A DNA stretch of 64,000 bases from Acanthosoma haemorrhoidale (GCA_930367205.1 OV884011.1:118169866-118233865), one strand, 5' to 3'. Positions 24,801 to 33,262 are shown, numbered from the stretch's first letter. Program-made: numbers and translations. The notes: generated by a model from the letters alone, not told the origin.

Positions 24801-27076
24801 GACTCTTGATCTCTTTGGTTGTTCGGATATTTATACTTTGCTTAATTTTGAAGTTTATAAAATAAAATATTTATATTTAATTATTGATATTATTTTTATT
24901 AAAAATATTAATAGTTAATATGACAACAATAAAAACGTTCATACTTTCATAGGCATGAACCACGGATCGTTATTACGTTCTTCAACGCTCGCTAATTCTG
25001 AGTTTATTTCAAAAACACAATTAAAAATCATAACATTATATATTATTACGTTTTTTATCTTTATTTTTTATATTTTTTAATTAATCTGAGGTTATTTAGA
25101 GGTTCTGCTAATATAAAAAAGAATTCTGGCAAAAGGAAAATTGTTTAATTACAAATTGATTTATGAATTTAATATACATATAAGCACGTACGTGATAAAA
25201 TTACAATGTTAAAAACTAAACTTAAAATTTACCTTAATATAATCGCGACTGGCCAGATTTACTAAATTTTGCATCCTTTTCTGTTCGTTTCATCTGGGTT
25301 CTTTGTTCTTGGTAGCAGAGCGTGGTTGCCATATGCTTCGTTGTCGTCTTTGTGCCACGAGGTCACTAAGTGTCCACTACTCCTTCCTGTCTCGTGGGCG
25401 GGTCAAAATGAAAGAGAGGCTGCTTACCGCGGTCACGTCGTTCTTGTACCTTTCCGCTGTCTTCTTGATTTTTTGACTTTCTTATTTTCCAATGCCAGTT
25501 GTCTCAGATATTATTAACTTTTATTATTTTAAAGTTAACAAATCCAATATTAAAATATTTATATTTAAGTCTTGATTTTATTTATATGATAATTATTAAT
25601 ATTAGATATAACGGCAACAAATAATGTTCATTCCTTCATAGCCATGATCCACGTGTCGTTTTACCGCTCATTTACGCCCACTAATTTCGAGTTAATATCA
25701 AAGGTAGCATCACAAACTCACAACTTCTAAATATTATAACAATATATATCCTACAGCAGTGTGAGGAGTTTCGAATCCTCTTACCAGTTGATTATATGCC
25801 CTCATGTAACATGCAACTTTGTACTCACTAATCATCAATATATTGTAAATTGCAGGTAGAGAATTATTGTATAAGAAATTCAAAGAAAAAATTTCACCTG
25901 TCTTTAAGCAAACAAAAGCATACAGTTTCAAGAAAGGTAAAGTATATAATGTCAACAGCTGAATGTTTTGTCATTTTGTCAGCTTAACGAAACTGCAATT
26001 TTTATTGGTGCATTGTCTATTGGTCTATGCTTTCTCCTTTTTTTATAAATTATTTGTTCTTGTATACTAACTACTGGGTCTATACTGTAAGTTGTTTAAG
26101 TTGTTTCTTTTGAAACATACATACACATATATTTGTATTATGCTACTAACTTGGAATATTTACTATATCACTTGAATATTTATATATTTATTTAAAGAAA
26201 TATAAGTTTTTACAGCTGTCTATATTAGCAGTGATATTTTTAATTAAGCTAATTATGGGTATTTTTGGATGGATTGAGAAAAGTCTGGTTAGATAAGCTG
26301 TAGTTTTAGCCAAGGGCCATCCTGTAGTAAAAAAGTATGTAGTTTCTGTCTTTCATATTCATATTCTTTTATACAAATGGTAGAATATGTTAGTATATCT
26401 ATCAGGATTTATAATTGCATCAATTATGGTGAGTTTATCCAATAATCGAGCTCTCCTGACGCTCGAAACCATCAAAGTTTCATCTCTATACTTTGCTATA
26501 AATAAAATTTTTGGGACCTAATGCCATCTTTCAAATGAATATTCAGGTATTTGACATAAATAGTTTTACTTTCTTTTATCAGAAAATATATTATTACCAA
26601 AAGTTGTTATAAAACTGTTAATAACGCAACGTTTGAACGAGAGTAGGGCTATTATTTGAGTAGAGGCATGGAAGGATACATAGATGTTTCAGCTTATTAT
26701 GGTAACAGAAAAATAAAAATCCCACAAAAAATAATTAACAAGCAAAGTTTTTAGGTACGTACTTGTAATAGGTATGTTTATGTGTATGTATACTGTTTTG
26801 TATGTTCAAAATGTGGAATAAACTGTGTTATTGTTTTAATATATTTAAAAATGTTGTGGTATTGTTCCATGCATGGTAACTTTTATTTATTAAATTGTCT
26901 TTCTAGATGGAGAAGAAGACAATAATGACGTGTTAACTTCAAATAGTGTCGATGAGCCTGATTCTGGAGATTCAGAAAGGGTGTTCACTTTAAAGAGTGT
27001 CAATGAGCCTGATTCTGAAGATTCAGAAAAGATGTTTATAGACTTGAAAAGTGAGACATCAAGTAGTGAAGCATAA
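9683..27076 (+). CDS. Seipin: Seipin, full gene span (six coding exons)
   Basis: Seipin is an ER membrane protein that forms ring oligomers at ER-lipid-droplet contacts and controls droplet formation and triglyceride storage. Six exons join with consistent phases and GT-AG borders into 1050 nt, 349 aa plus stop. TM1 is at about residues 32-54 (LFIITTVWISVFFYV) and is followed by YVPSIEHVNSVNLQF. The luminal beta-sandwich spans about 70-225, with YRITLFLEVPES, MFMVCAQL, MLRYRSPLVH and VEVELFSNF. Next come the family signature LTGLRYIMFHWPI and TM2 (about 233-257). The cytoplasmic tail is acidic and contains two 17-residue repeats. The length fits animal seipins without long isoform extensions. 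The gene is about 17 kb because introns 1, 3 and 4 are filled with transposons. Identity is near certain; the untranslated exons are not determined. Confidence 0.94.
10326..10523 (-). pseudogene. LINE scrap, Jockey-like linker before RT
   Basis: The minus strand is open for 65 codons and reads LWREPKRILGDKSAVPVI followed by TGALLANYLFDKFSLYN. This resembles the segment between endonuclease and RT in Jockey-like ORF2 proteins (LW..I..L.G.....P.L......KA..LA..F...F). It is an isolated fragment in seipin intron 1. Confidence 0.5.
11280..11857 (+). repeat. Solo LTR, family A copy 1 (seipin intron 1)
   Basis: This is one of four copies of a roughly 600-bp repeat that starts TGTTGTGATATTAGAG and ends near CAAAGAACGTAATA. 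The others are at 20041-20663, 23721-24323 and 42034-42653. Two of them flank a gag relic and a primer-binding site, which identifies the repeat as an LTR. This copy has no internal sequence. ATAT lies on both sides if a TGT slippage is allowed at the left edge. Confidence 0.82.
11858..13329. other. Rest of seipin intron 1
   Basis: I see no recognisable element. Frames of 66-121 codons at 12057-12740 lack family motifs and are read by me as chance or unknown repeat. The CAG-type acceptor expected for seipin exon 2 is TTTTAG at 13324-13329. Confidence 0.4.
13330..13490 (+). CDS. Seipin: Seipin exon 2
   Basis: It encodes residues 72-125 of the luminal domain, including VCSFLRAHVQLTKANQVFML and GQPYRITLFLEVPES. 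Acceptor is tggttttag, donor GCTGCTG|gtaatt, phase 1. A short 82-bp intron separates it from exon 3. Confidence 0.93.
13573..13775 (+). CDS. Seipin: Seipin exon 3
   Basis: It encodes residues 126-193: GMFMVCAQLLDKKSVSVTLS, RSTMLRYRSPLVH, LYVFDFLEEKQMVEVELF. These are the core strands of the seipin luminal fold. Acceptor gtcctag, donor GATCAG|gtaatt, phase 0. Confidence 0.93.
13990..14470 (-). pseudogene. RTE-like LINE 3' relic (seipin intron 3)
   Basis: On the minus strand the order is FGKKILRRIFGSIENGGW, ELYKLYDDL-like residues, then a basic R-P-type stretch and WKENIE. This is the typical C-terminal tail of RTE-like endonuclease-reverse transcriptases (ERKILR.IYGP...W...N.EL..LY). Frames change several times. 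It is an old fragment with no active RT left. Confidence 0.6.
14880..15089 (-). repeat. Candidate 3' LTR of the minus-strand BEL/Pao copy
   Basis: Read on the minus strand, TGGGCGGTA (a polypurine-like tract) at about 15098-15090 is followed by TGTTCACGCCAGTGCGATGT from 15089. BEL LTRs commonly start TGTTC after such a tract. The 3' end of the LTR is not defined; I place it near 14880 by change of composition only. Confidence 0.45.
15350..17145 (-). pseudogene. BEL/Pao pol relic: RT, deleted RNase H, integrase
   Basis: Minus-strand order from 17145 down is as follows. First come the end of the RT palm (NLHTVTYGITSPF), then ILRNDKHVDDIVSSL with the active site changed from YVDD to HVDD. Next are LTQLCSGSGFFLQKWLSSS and SKRNILSNIATLF, after which a large deletion removes RNase H. 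The integrase leader (SLQSLAPFADPWG) follows, then the integrase core at 16413-15600 (VRVNFTGPLSD, KGVYIELVSSLSADTFLA, NPPYSPNFGGLWGAGVKSIK, EVILNSRPLCPM, TPGHFLAGGP). Of the DDE triad, the first D reads N and the E reads G, and the NG after the second D is altered. The C-terminal WQLLQQICQRFWHW block is near 15590. It is dead and appears to be a different family from the copy at 2342. Confidence 0.88.
17477..17696 (+). CDS. Seipin: Seipin exon 4
   Basis: It encodes residues 194-266: the last luminal strands (VVIELKSQKVQVYSSRLQID), the family signature LTGLRYIMFHWPI and TM2. Acceptor ttttcaacag after a long T tract, donor AAACCG|gtaatt, phase 1. Confidence 0.95.
17697..19633. other. Proximal part of seipin intron 4
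   Basis: No recognisable gene. It contains G-rich and A-rich low-complexity tracts near 19040-19065. The phrase CCAGTTCATTGTTTTCA occurs twice (about 18716 and 19078), so parts may be old duplicated repeats. Confidence 0.4.
19634..19913. repeat. Perfect 41-bp inverted repeat with 198-bp spacer
   Basis: Bases 19634-19674 are the exact reverse complement of 19873-19913. The arm begins TCATGAAAAGTGAAAATGTG. The right arm runs directly into the LTR-like block CATGATCCACGGGTCG, so the arms may belong to an LTR family rather than a DNA transposon. Confidence 0.85.
19905..20012 (-). repeat. U3-end fragment of LTR family B/C
   Basis: On the minus strand it starts TGTTGTGATATTTCG and contains GAGATAAACTCGAAATTAGC and CGACCCGTGGATCATG. 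Equivalent blocks occur at about 24955-25040 and 25645-25740. It is a truncated LTR abutting LTR A copy 2. Confidence 0.6.
20041..20663 (-). repeat. LTR A copy 2 (3' LTR of the gag relic)
   Basis: It is 623 bp and closely similar to copy 3. In minus orientation it runs from TGTTGTGATATTAGAG at 20663 to CAAAGAACGTAATA at 20041. It lies downstream of the gag relic and is therefore the 3' LTR. Short indels distinguish it from copy 3, such as an extra CT-rich segment near 20260. Confidence 0.85.
21178..21750 (-). pseudogene. Gag-like relic, C-terminal piece
   Basis: This is an open frame of 190 codons, very rich in K, N and E, predicted coiled coil in its first half (HILETDLKPELENQKNDFKE). Its second half reads KTLSKFKNTIGKILDWNKFE and SSQFSEIPFGKFSWNNMK. 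It ends in a lysine-rich run. Together with the piece upstream at 22101-21820 it occupies the gag position of the LTR element, separated by stops. I recognise no zinc knuckle or capsid motif. Gag is inferred from position and coiled-coil character, not from similarity. Confidence 0.45.
21820..22101 (-). pseudogene. Gag-like relic, N-terminal piece
   Basis: This is a 93-codon frame with MENMLKLMMENINEHYLKLE and LLLKLKQENKQNLLELSNKN, a strongly predicted coiled coil. It begins about 80 bp after the interrupted leader of the LTR element. A likely start is the ATG at 22084-22086 (MEKDKHS) or 22101. A stop near 21820 separates it from the next piece. Confidence 0.45.
22624..23088 (+). pseudogene. 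hAT transposase N-terminal part (BED-type zinc finger)
   Basis: An open frame of 154 codons starts MKMMSGGRKRKVDAEGRQF. It has a C2H2/BED-like finger (CLMCNESISVMKEFNIKRHY then STKHP) at about residues 38-60. This is followed by the helical linker (IVSSKLAKSLKPFAEGEFIK, CSVLCPEKKNEFEKISLS) known from the GTF2IRD2/ZBED-like hAT group. The frame ends at RRTVQ. The normal continuation with the RNase H-like catalytic domain is absent; the sequence jumps to the C-terminal domain in another frame. This is a typical internal deletion. Confidence 0.85.
23080..23392 (+). pseudogene. hAT transposase C-terminal dimerisation part
   Basis: This is the downstream part of the same transposase, in a +1-shifted frame. 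It reads FEDVELCDFYKKYLEEDHFP, then LICAFGSTYKCEQFFSLMKV and RTRLTDDNLENSLRL, the conserved hAT C-terminal (dimerisation) block. It stops at 23390-23392 after VSQIQAQVSH. The upstream open part of the frame (from 22976) is an overlapping shadow of the N-terminal piece. Confidence 0.85.
23694..23720 (-). promoter_or_regulatory. Primer-binding-site candidate of LTR element A
   Basis: Immediately inside LTR A copy 3 the minus strand reads TTCGGCGCCCAACGTAAGG. This matches the general form TGGCGCCCAACGT of tRNA-Lys primer sites, with the first base changed. Its position directly after an LTR end supports the call. Confidence 0.6.
23721..24323 (-). repeat. LTR A copy 3 (5' LTR of the gag relic)
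   Basis: It is 603 bp, reading on the minus strand from TGTTGTGATATTAGAG at 24323 to CAAAGAACGTAATA at 23721. It is closely related to copy 2 across its length, with scattered substitutions and short indels, as expected for an LTR pair of moderate age. Confidence 0.85.
24324..25035 (-). repeat. LTR-like unit B, tandem to LTR A copy 3
   Basis: It shares the outline of LTR A: GGTTCTGTTAATAAAA, then CTTCTGGCAAA near its left edge and a U3-like end (ATGAACCACGGATCG, GAGTTTATTTCAAAAACAC, ATCATAAC) at its right edge. The GC-richer middle (24600-24800) is unique to the B and C units and includes CTGGCCAG. It is a diverged LTR of a sister family. Confidence 0.6.
25036..25745 (-). repeat. LTR-like unit C, tandem to unit B
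   Basis: It begins ATTATTACGTTTTTTATC and repeats the B order: GGTTCTGCTAATATAAAA, ATTCTGGCAAAAGG, ACTGGCCAG, a GC-rich middle, then ATGATCCACGTGTCG and CTAATTTCGAGTTAATATCA. B and C are about 700 bp each and lie head to tail without gag or pol between them. Confidence 0.6.
25856..25936 (+). CDS. Seipin: Seipin exon 5
   Basis: It encodes residues 267-293 of the cytoplasmic tail: GRELLYKKFKEKISPVFKQT then KAYSFKK. Acceptor attgcag, donor AGAAAG|gtaaag, phases 1 and 1, which fit both neighbours. Confidence 0.85.
26907..27076 (+). CDS. Seipin: Seipin exon 6, acidic tail and stop
   Basis: It encodes residues 294-349 and the TAA at 27074-27076. The tail is acidic and contains two near-identical 17-residue units, SVDEPDSGDSERVFTLK and SVNEPDSEDSEKMFIDLK, the DNA repeat spacing being 51 bp (26945 and 26996). 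AATAAA near 27340 may be the polyadenylation signal. The frame is set by phase; there is little family conservation in this part. Confidence 0.85.
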
Positions 27077-28474
27077 CTACTCAGACAATGCTTTATGTGC
27101 CAAATAGTATAACAACCATATGTTGTTTTGCTGTCATTTACTTCTTACTGCCTCGGTGAAGGGATTATTTACATGACATTAGAATTTTTTTTAGGTTAGG
27201 AATTAAAATTGAAATAGTGCCTAGTGAGCATAACATGGCATTTGTGATTTTAGTCATTACAAATTTGAAACCAATACATATCAAAGACTGATTAAAGTAT
27301 TTATATAATTAATGATTGTAAAATCAAATTGAAAAATCAAAATAAACATTATGATAATTTATTTATTTAGATTTCTTAAGCAGAATCGGGTAAATGTTAA
27401 ATGTATTTAGATTTACAGAACTCGTTACCAAAGTTGTTACCTTTTTTATTTTTATTTTTTTTGCGATGTAGTCAAAACGTTTGACTAGGTACTATGTATT
27501 TGATAACTGGTTGTGGGTCATGTCTTGCCTTAAATTGTACATTTTTTAGCCACAGTTTTGGCTTCATAATGCAAATTTTTGTGTATTATATATAAAAATT
27601 TGTGCAAATTTAACAACATAATTTTTCGATTTACTCCTTTATTTTCAATACATGTCATTGTTTTAGTTTAGGTAATCTACCCACCTTTCATTTTCAAGTA
27701 CATTTATGATTGGTAAAATGTTGAGGAAATCAGTACAAAATTAAAATTATGATGCCTGTATGTTATATAAACTTGTCATTTTATTTAGAGGTAATGCTCA
27801 TAGAATCAGGCTGCAAACATTCAAATAGTATTCATAAACCTCTTTTAAACATTTCAACCTCAACCATTTTGCATGAAAATATTTGTTATGATGAGGTAGT
27901 ATTAGTAGCACCCATAACTGTTGGGGCTAATAATATATTAATTTACATTAAATAACTTTTAAACAATCATAAGCCACATGAATACATAATAAAATTATAA
28001 GAAATTCGATATAAATTATTTTCAGTTATCAATGCTTTAATATTTCTATTTTCTACAAATTGTATAGTGTCAAAATCAAATCTATTTGAGTGTCAACAAT
28101 TGCAATTTTTACATTTAAATTAATTTAAATAAAAAAGAAACTAATATTTTCTTATAGGTATAATTGTTTAAGCAACAATATATATTTATTTTACGTACTT
28201 TATTTATATTTTTATTTTATTAATAATTGGTGATGTATAGTCAACCCTTTAGATTCTAGTTGTTTAAATAGTTAAATAAACATCGAAAGTTATCTCCTTG
28301 TATTGCCTTTGTTGATTGAGTAATATATTTTATTATGTTATCAACTAAACAGTTGAATAAAACTTGTTTTTTATCCTAGTTATTTTGTATCAACCAATAA
28401 TTGTTCCTTACTTTTTTTTCCTTTCTGATATATGGGCTGTATTTTTTGTTGCTATATCAAATTAATAATAATGA
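27077..28474. other. Seipin 3' flank, no gene recognised
   Basis: This is AT-rich sequence that includes the seipin 3' UTR. A 68-codon frame at 27749-27955 has no recognisable motif. I see no mobile element here. Confidence 0.45.
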
Positions 28475-28795
28475 TGTAATGGACAATTAACTAATTCTGG
28501 GACATTAGGGTCCTAAGAAAAACAAAAATATAGGAGGAAACAAGTACTTTGTTGAGGCAGGAGATACTTGAGTCACCACAACCAGTCTACACCGACTCAT
28601 ATTAGTCTTAATTATGTTTGTAACTATAATTATGTACTTATGTACCCCCCCCCCCTATATCCTCTTTCCTTACCAGTCATCCTCTATTGATGTAACCATT
28701 ACCATCTCATTATAAATTCCTTTTACTCTTTCATCAAATAAAGTTTTTTTTGTGTTCATGAATATTATAAAGTGTAAAGTATTTATCTGGCACCC
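28475..28795 (+). repeat. Candidate LTR with primer-binding-site-like edge
   Basis: From TGTAATGGACAATTAAC the sequence runs through TATAAATT (about 28708), AATAAAG (28738) and ends before TGGCACCCTAACTTAGGG at about 28791. The order TATA, AATAAA, then TGGCACC fits an LTR followed by a primer site. I found no second copy and no coding region, so this is tentative. It contains a 12-13 base C run near 28646. Confidence 0.35.
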
Positions 28796-29369
28796 TAACT
28801 TAGGGCCCAGCCGGTATTTGAATCATTTGAAAGCAAAAAAAATTTCAGTTATTTAGACCAAGATCTGCAAAAATATTTACAGGGCCTTGAGGTTTTCCCT
28901 CACATCTTTTCACCCAAGATCTCTCAGGACCAAGTAAAAAAATATTAACATCTGAAGTAAACTACCAGTAGTACTAGTGTTTCAACCAAGCAAGAGTTAC
29001 TGTTTGAACGTCCTTGGTTTCAATAGAAAGGCAGGAATAAAGAACATTGATATTTCTGCACTGCTCATATTGAGCCAATCAACTATCGATAATTTGAAAC
29101 ACAAGGGACCAGAGAGAGAGTTAAAATAACACTGGTCAAAATGATTTTGCAGTTTTTTACACTGTTGTGAAACATGTATTCAGAATTCCTCCAGCGCCCA
29201 TAGTTTTTTGTTATTTTAATTTTTGAAAACTTTTTTGTCCATTTTCAAGTAAAAGCACCTAGAGCATTGTAAATATGATGGAACCAAATACTTTTGTAGG
29301 TTCAGAGATAGTAGTGAGCCATTAAACACATTATTGTGTACTAAATATTCACAACTTTATTTCTTTTAA

Positions 29370-31790
29370 TTAGTGGTTGGTGGTTACAAATTGCATAGAG
29401 TTTGTTTAAACCACCCTATCAATTTTTGTTATGTATGTGGTGAAGTGACTAGTCCCAAAGACGAAATCTTATTCCATTAGAAAAAGTGTCATGAACTTTA
29501 TTTCGGGTGCAATGTAGGGGACCAAACAAAGGCCTGGGCCCAACATATCTGTTATTTATCATGTTATAGGCTTCTCACTGGATGGAAAAATGCCATTTGA
29601 TATCCCTATGATTTGGAGGAAACCCAAATATCACTGTTCTGACTGTTATTTCTGCTTAACAAACATTAAAGGGAATACATCAAAACATACAGTGGTGTAC
29701 CATAACTTGTAATCTGACCAATTCAACACTAGAAAGAATTGCCCATCTTCCAGAACTTTGACATTAGATGAAGAGGAAAGTAAGGAATAAAATAAACAGA
29801 TTCTGGTGGTACAACTTTGAACAAAGAAGTTCATCCGAGCCTCGTTTACTGACTCAAGAAAATCTTAACGATCTCATGCGATTTAAATTTATCCAAAAAA
29901 GTTTGAAATGGTTGCTTCCCGGTCAAAAGGATGTACCGGTCGTCACGAGGTGGGTGCCTAGTTACCCTAGCCCTAGTGACGAAGTGAGGGTTGATTAGGC
30001 TATGACCTGGACAATTGCTTCATGACGGGTCTTACTACCATACTATCTGACTCCATATTTGATTGGTATGTGCCCCGACAATGCACTATGTTCAGGAGAA
30101 GAGGTATAGGGTAGGTAGTTTATGTGGTCTTGGAATGACCACGAATTCCAACTTGGTATATTAGGGTAGGCGAAAACCGTCCGGATCCCAAAGGCGAGTG
30201 TGAACCGGAGAGAGGCAGACTGGATTGCCGTGGGAGAAACTATTAGGTAAAGTTAGTAGGGCCACGGCAACCGCTGTCTGCGAGGGAGAGGTCTCTCCCA
30301 AGGAGGTGCTAGTTTTAGCGAGACGAAGGCAGAGAATCCCACTAGGAAAGTGTGGGGTCTGACGAGGCCGGACTAAAACATAGTGAGGTTAGGAAGAGAG
30401 ATCCAGAAGTTTTCATAAATGAGCAGGCCAAATCTTGAAACATCAGTGCAGCTGCAAGTACCAGTCAGAGAGAAAGAGCCGTAGTTAGAATGATTTACAG
30501 GCCAAAACGAGGCCCTATTTATAGCCCCCAGTAACCAATGATCTGGGGTTTTATTCTGACCAACAACACCGCAGGGTTGCGGTGACGCTTGCTTGTTCTT
30601 GGCTGGGAGCCTCCTCGCCGCTACCTGACTTTCCCTTTAAGGGCCTCTGACTAGTTTTTTTGCAGCTGCGTCTTTTATTGTTTACAATATTTACACTGGT
30701 ATGACTTATGGTTTGGTAATGTTATTTACATTTGTTTAAATTAATTTACAGCATATTATAACCAATATACAATAGAGTATAGGGTGATTTATCTTATGTA
30801 GTTAGCGGTCGCTACAGGTTGTAATCTTGTTCTAAAGTATACAAAAATATGTACTTATCATAATCGTCATTTTGAATTGAAAGACTATTTTATTGAAGAA
30901 AATGGTTTAGTGTTTTGCAATGACATTTTTTTTTTTTATGGAGACAGTTTGTAATCAACATAACCCAATAGAATGGCACTTGTTCATTGATTCCTCTAAA
31001 GTAACTTTAAAATCTGTGCTTCTGGATAATATCGATAAATTCTCATCAGCACTTCTGGCTCATGGAACATTAAAACTTTAAATTGATATTGGAAAAGCTT
31101 CAATATGCAGTGTATATATTTGAAGGTAATTGCACTTATTCTTGGTTTCACAAAGTGCTGTTTTTTTTTATGTGAATGATATAGTGGGGACAGAAAAAAA
31201 GATTTCATTAGAAAGAATGGCCTAAACGCAAATCACCCATACCTGAACAGAAAAATGTGAAACATGACCCATTGTGTAATCCTAAAAATGTGTATCTACC
31301 TCGCTTTCATATCAAACTAGGAATAATGACAAATATTGTATGTCGAATGGATAATACCCCTGATTTCATGTACTTAAAACAAGTTTTCTAAAATTAGTGA
31401 TGCAAAAATTAAAGAAGGACTATTTGTGGGTCCACAAATACGATCAATAAGGTATGATGAACATTGAAAATGAGGAACTACTGAATCCATCAGAAAAAGC
31501 AGCTTGGCCAGCATTCATAAATATTACTCAGAGTTTTTTAGGAAATCGAAAGGTGGAAAAGTACCACGATATTGTCAACGATCTTTTTACAATTTGGACT
31601 GTAATAGGTCCTTAACGGTACAGTTCCTGTACTCGCACCTAGATTTCTTACCGGAAAATCCCGGCGAGCGATGAGCACGCGAAACACTTCATCAGGAGAT
31701 TTCTGACAGTATGCTGGTCGATCATTGTTGGACCATCAAGAGTGATGCGCCACAGGCGAAATATAGCAGAAAATCGTCATTTATTTGTTT
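29370..31790 (+). pseudogene. Relic of an uncharacterised repeat-borne ORF family
   Basis: In shifting frames the + strand reads, in order: FCYVCGEVTSPKDE; YFGCNVGDQTKAWAQHIC; PMIWRKPKYHCSDCYFCLTN; LLTQENLNDLMR; after an insertion, EWHLFIDSSKVTLKSVLL; NVYLPRFHIKLGIMTNIV; FVGPQIRSIR; KAAWPAFINIT-like residues; DFLPENPG; and MLVDHCWTIKSDAPQAKY. From memory this order matches a multi-copy protein family of arthropods and cnidarians, annotated only as uncharacterised. The Cys-rich first part suggests metal binding. Whether the later Asp/Glu blocks form a DDE-type active site is my guess. The copy is dead: several stops, frameshifts and an 885-bp insertion. Confidence 0.6.
29932..30816. mobile_element. 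GC-rich solo-LTR-like insertion
   Basis: This is an 885-bp block with much higher GC than its surroundings. It starts TGTACCGGTCG and ends GCGGTCGCTACA, so both ends read TGTA...CGACCG when inverted. It has no open frame of note. TATTTATA at about 30508 could be a promoter box on the + strand and CAATAAAAG near 30675 a poly(A) signal on the minus. It interrupts the ORF relic between LLPGQK and the next conserved block. I see no clear target duplication, so the edges carry a few bases of doubt. Confidence 0.6.
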
Positions 31791-31794
31791 CTAG

Positions 31795-32475
31795 ATCAGT
31801 CAAATGTTAATAATGCAGAAAGCATTAAAATGTTTGAAATTATAAATGCCTATCTCTCGCAAATATTGCGTGTTGGAGGATACCCAATATCATATTTGGA
31901 TTCAGGTGGGATAAAATATCAGAACCACATATTTTTCTTCCTGAGACATAAAAAAGCATTTATAAAGGGTGGCATGGCTGACATTTATCCACACCTTATT
32001 AATTATGGCTGTAGTGTTCAAAACTGTTATGTTCACCTTCTCATCCTTGTACACGCTGGCACTCTCTCCATAGATTTTTCTAAAAGTTATGGCGTGGCGT
32101 TTTTTTTTTCGATTTGGGAGCCACCCCTCACTTGCCGCAAATCCTTCGATACCGAGAGACTCAGCAATATAATTTAATATAATATAATTTTTCCTTTAAC
32201 ATGAAACCACCCACGAGAACATTGTCTACACTGATCAATCCACTTAACCAAGCACTCCTCAAGACAAGGAAACTCACCCTATCGTGACTTTTTTTTCCAG
32301 CACCTGAGACACTTTCAGTGACAAGATCTTTATTTTTTTAAATCACTGTTTAAAGCAAACTGTTTTGCAACATCTTTTTTCAAAACTCCGCTCTCAACAG
32401 CTTCCATAACAACCATTTTTTAATGAATTGAAAGACACTTGTTCTTTCTAGAGCTCATTTAAATTTCACAGATTC
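31795..32475 (-). pseudogene. Tigger/pogo transposase relic, N-terminal part
   Basis: On the minus strand, from about 32420, the translation reads MEAVESGVLKKDVAKQFALN, a CENP-B/pogo N-terminal helix-turn-helix. It continues GEFPCLEECLVKWIDQCR, the second (CENP-B-type) DNA-binding domain, then near 32150 ASEGWLPN and near 32080 FRKIYGESASV-like residues. It is broken by several stops and frameshifts. The DDE domain is not identifiable. It differs from the element at 44913. Confidence 0.6.
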
Positions 32476-32609
32476 AAAAAACACGGCTTGAATTTAACAC
32501 AGAATAAAAATAGACCGAAAACAACCGGTGGTGTAATCAGGAGATTAGGGAAGACCGGTCCGTGTATGTTAATGTGTGCATTAACAAGTAAACCTAAACA
32601 CAGTGTTTT

Positions 32610-33262
32610 TTTTTGTTTTTGTTTTTTGTTTTTTTTCCTTCATAGCCCTTTCAAAATCACAGATAAGTATAGATCCTCAGGCGAATCTATTAACAAATTA
32701 TTTTTGTATTTCCTGTAGCATCACTACATTATATACAGGTTTTGTTATTTTATAAAAATTATATAATCGAATAAACAAGCATAATGATATACATTATACG
32801 TGACTGGACTAAACTGACTAATAAAGGTGATGGGGCTCACCTTTATGATCAACCTTAAAACTAACTTACATACTAATTCTTAACCTACTTTTTCCCCCAC
32901 AGTCTGTTGCCATCGATGCGGGAGGGGTGGTGGGGTCATAGTGTTAAACACTGGGTTTGTCAGGTGCTGCAACGAGTAAAAAAACTTAATGGGTCTCCGG
33001 CGGATGAACTCACCCACCGACGGCACACCAAGCAACGGGTGCAGGTCAGCGTTCTTCAACCTCTCGAAAGAGGTATGTCGGACCACTTTTCGCATGATCC
33101 CATTCTGGAAGTGTTGGAGACATTTGGCTGTATTGTCAAGTGGGAAAATAGCGGGGCACCGTACAGCAGAGCTGGCCGGAGGACACATTTGTATATTATC
33201 AATTTGAGACGAAGCGACAGGTTAGGTGAAGTTAGCAAGTGCGATAGCCGGTAAGACCTTTG
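32610..33262 (-). mobile_element. Jockey-like LINE 3' end, second copy
   Basis: The minus strand reads SLRLKLIIYKCVLRPALLYG, then LQHFQNGIMRKVVRHTSFER and LKNADLHPLLGVPSVGEFIR, the same C-terminal RT region as the copy at 7125-7451. Its 3' UTR (32880-32610) shares GGCTCACC...CTTAAAACTAACTTA with that copy and ends in a long poly(T) on the + strand, the reverse of a poly(A) tail. It is 5'-truncated, as is normal for LINE insertions, with a frameshift near 33130. Confidence 0.82.
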
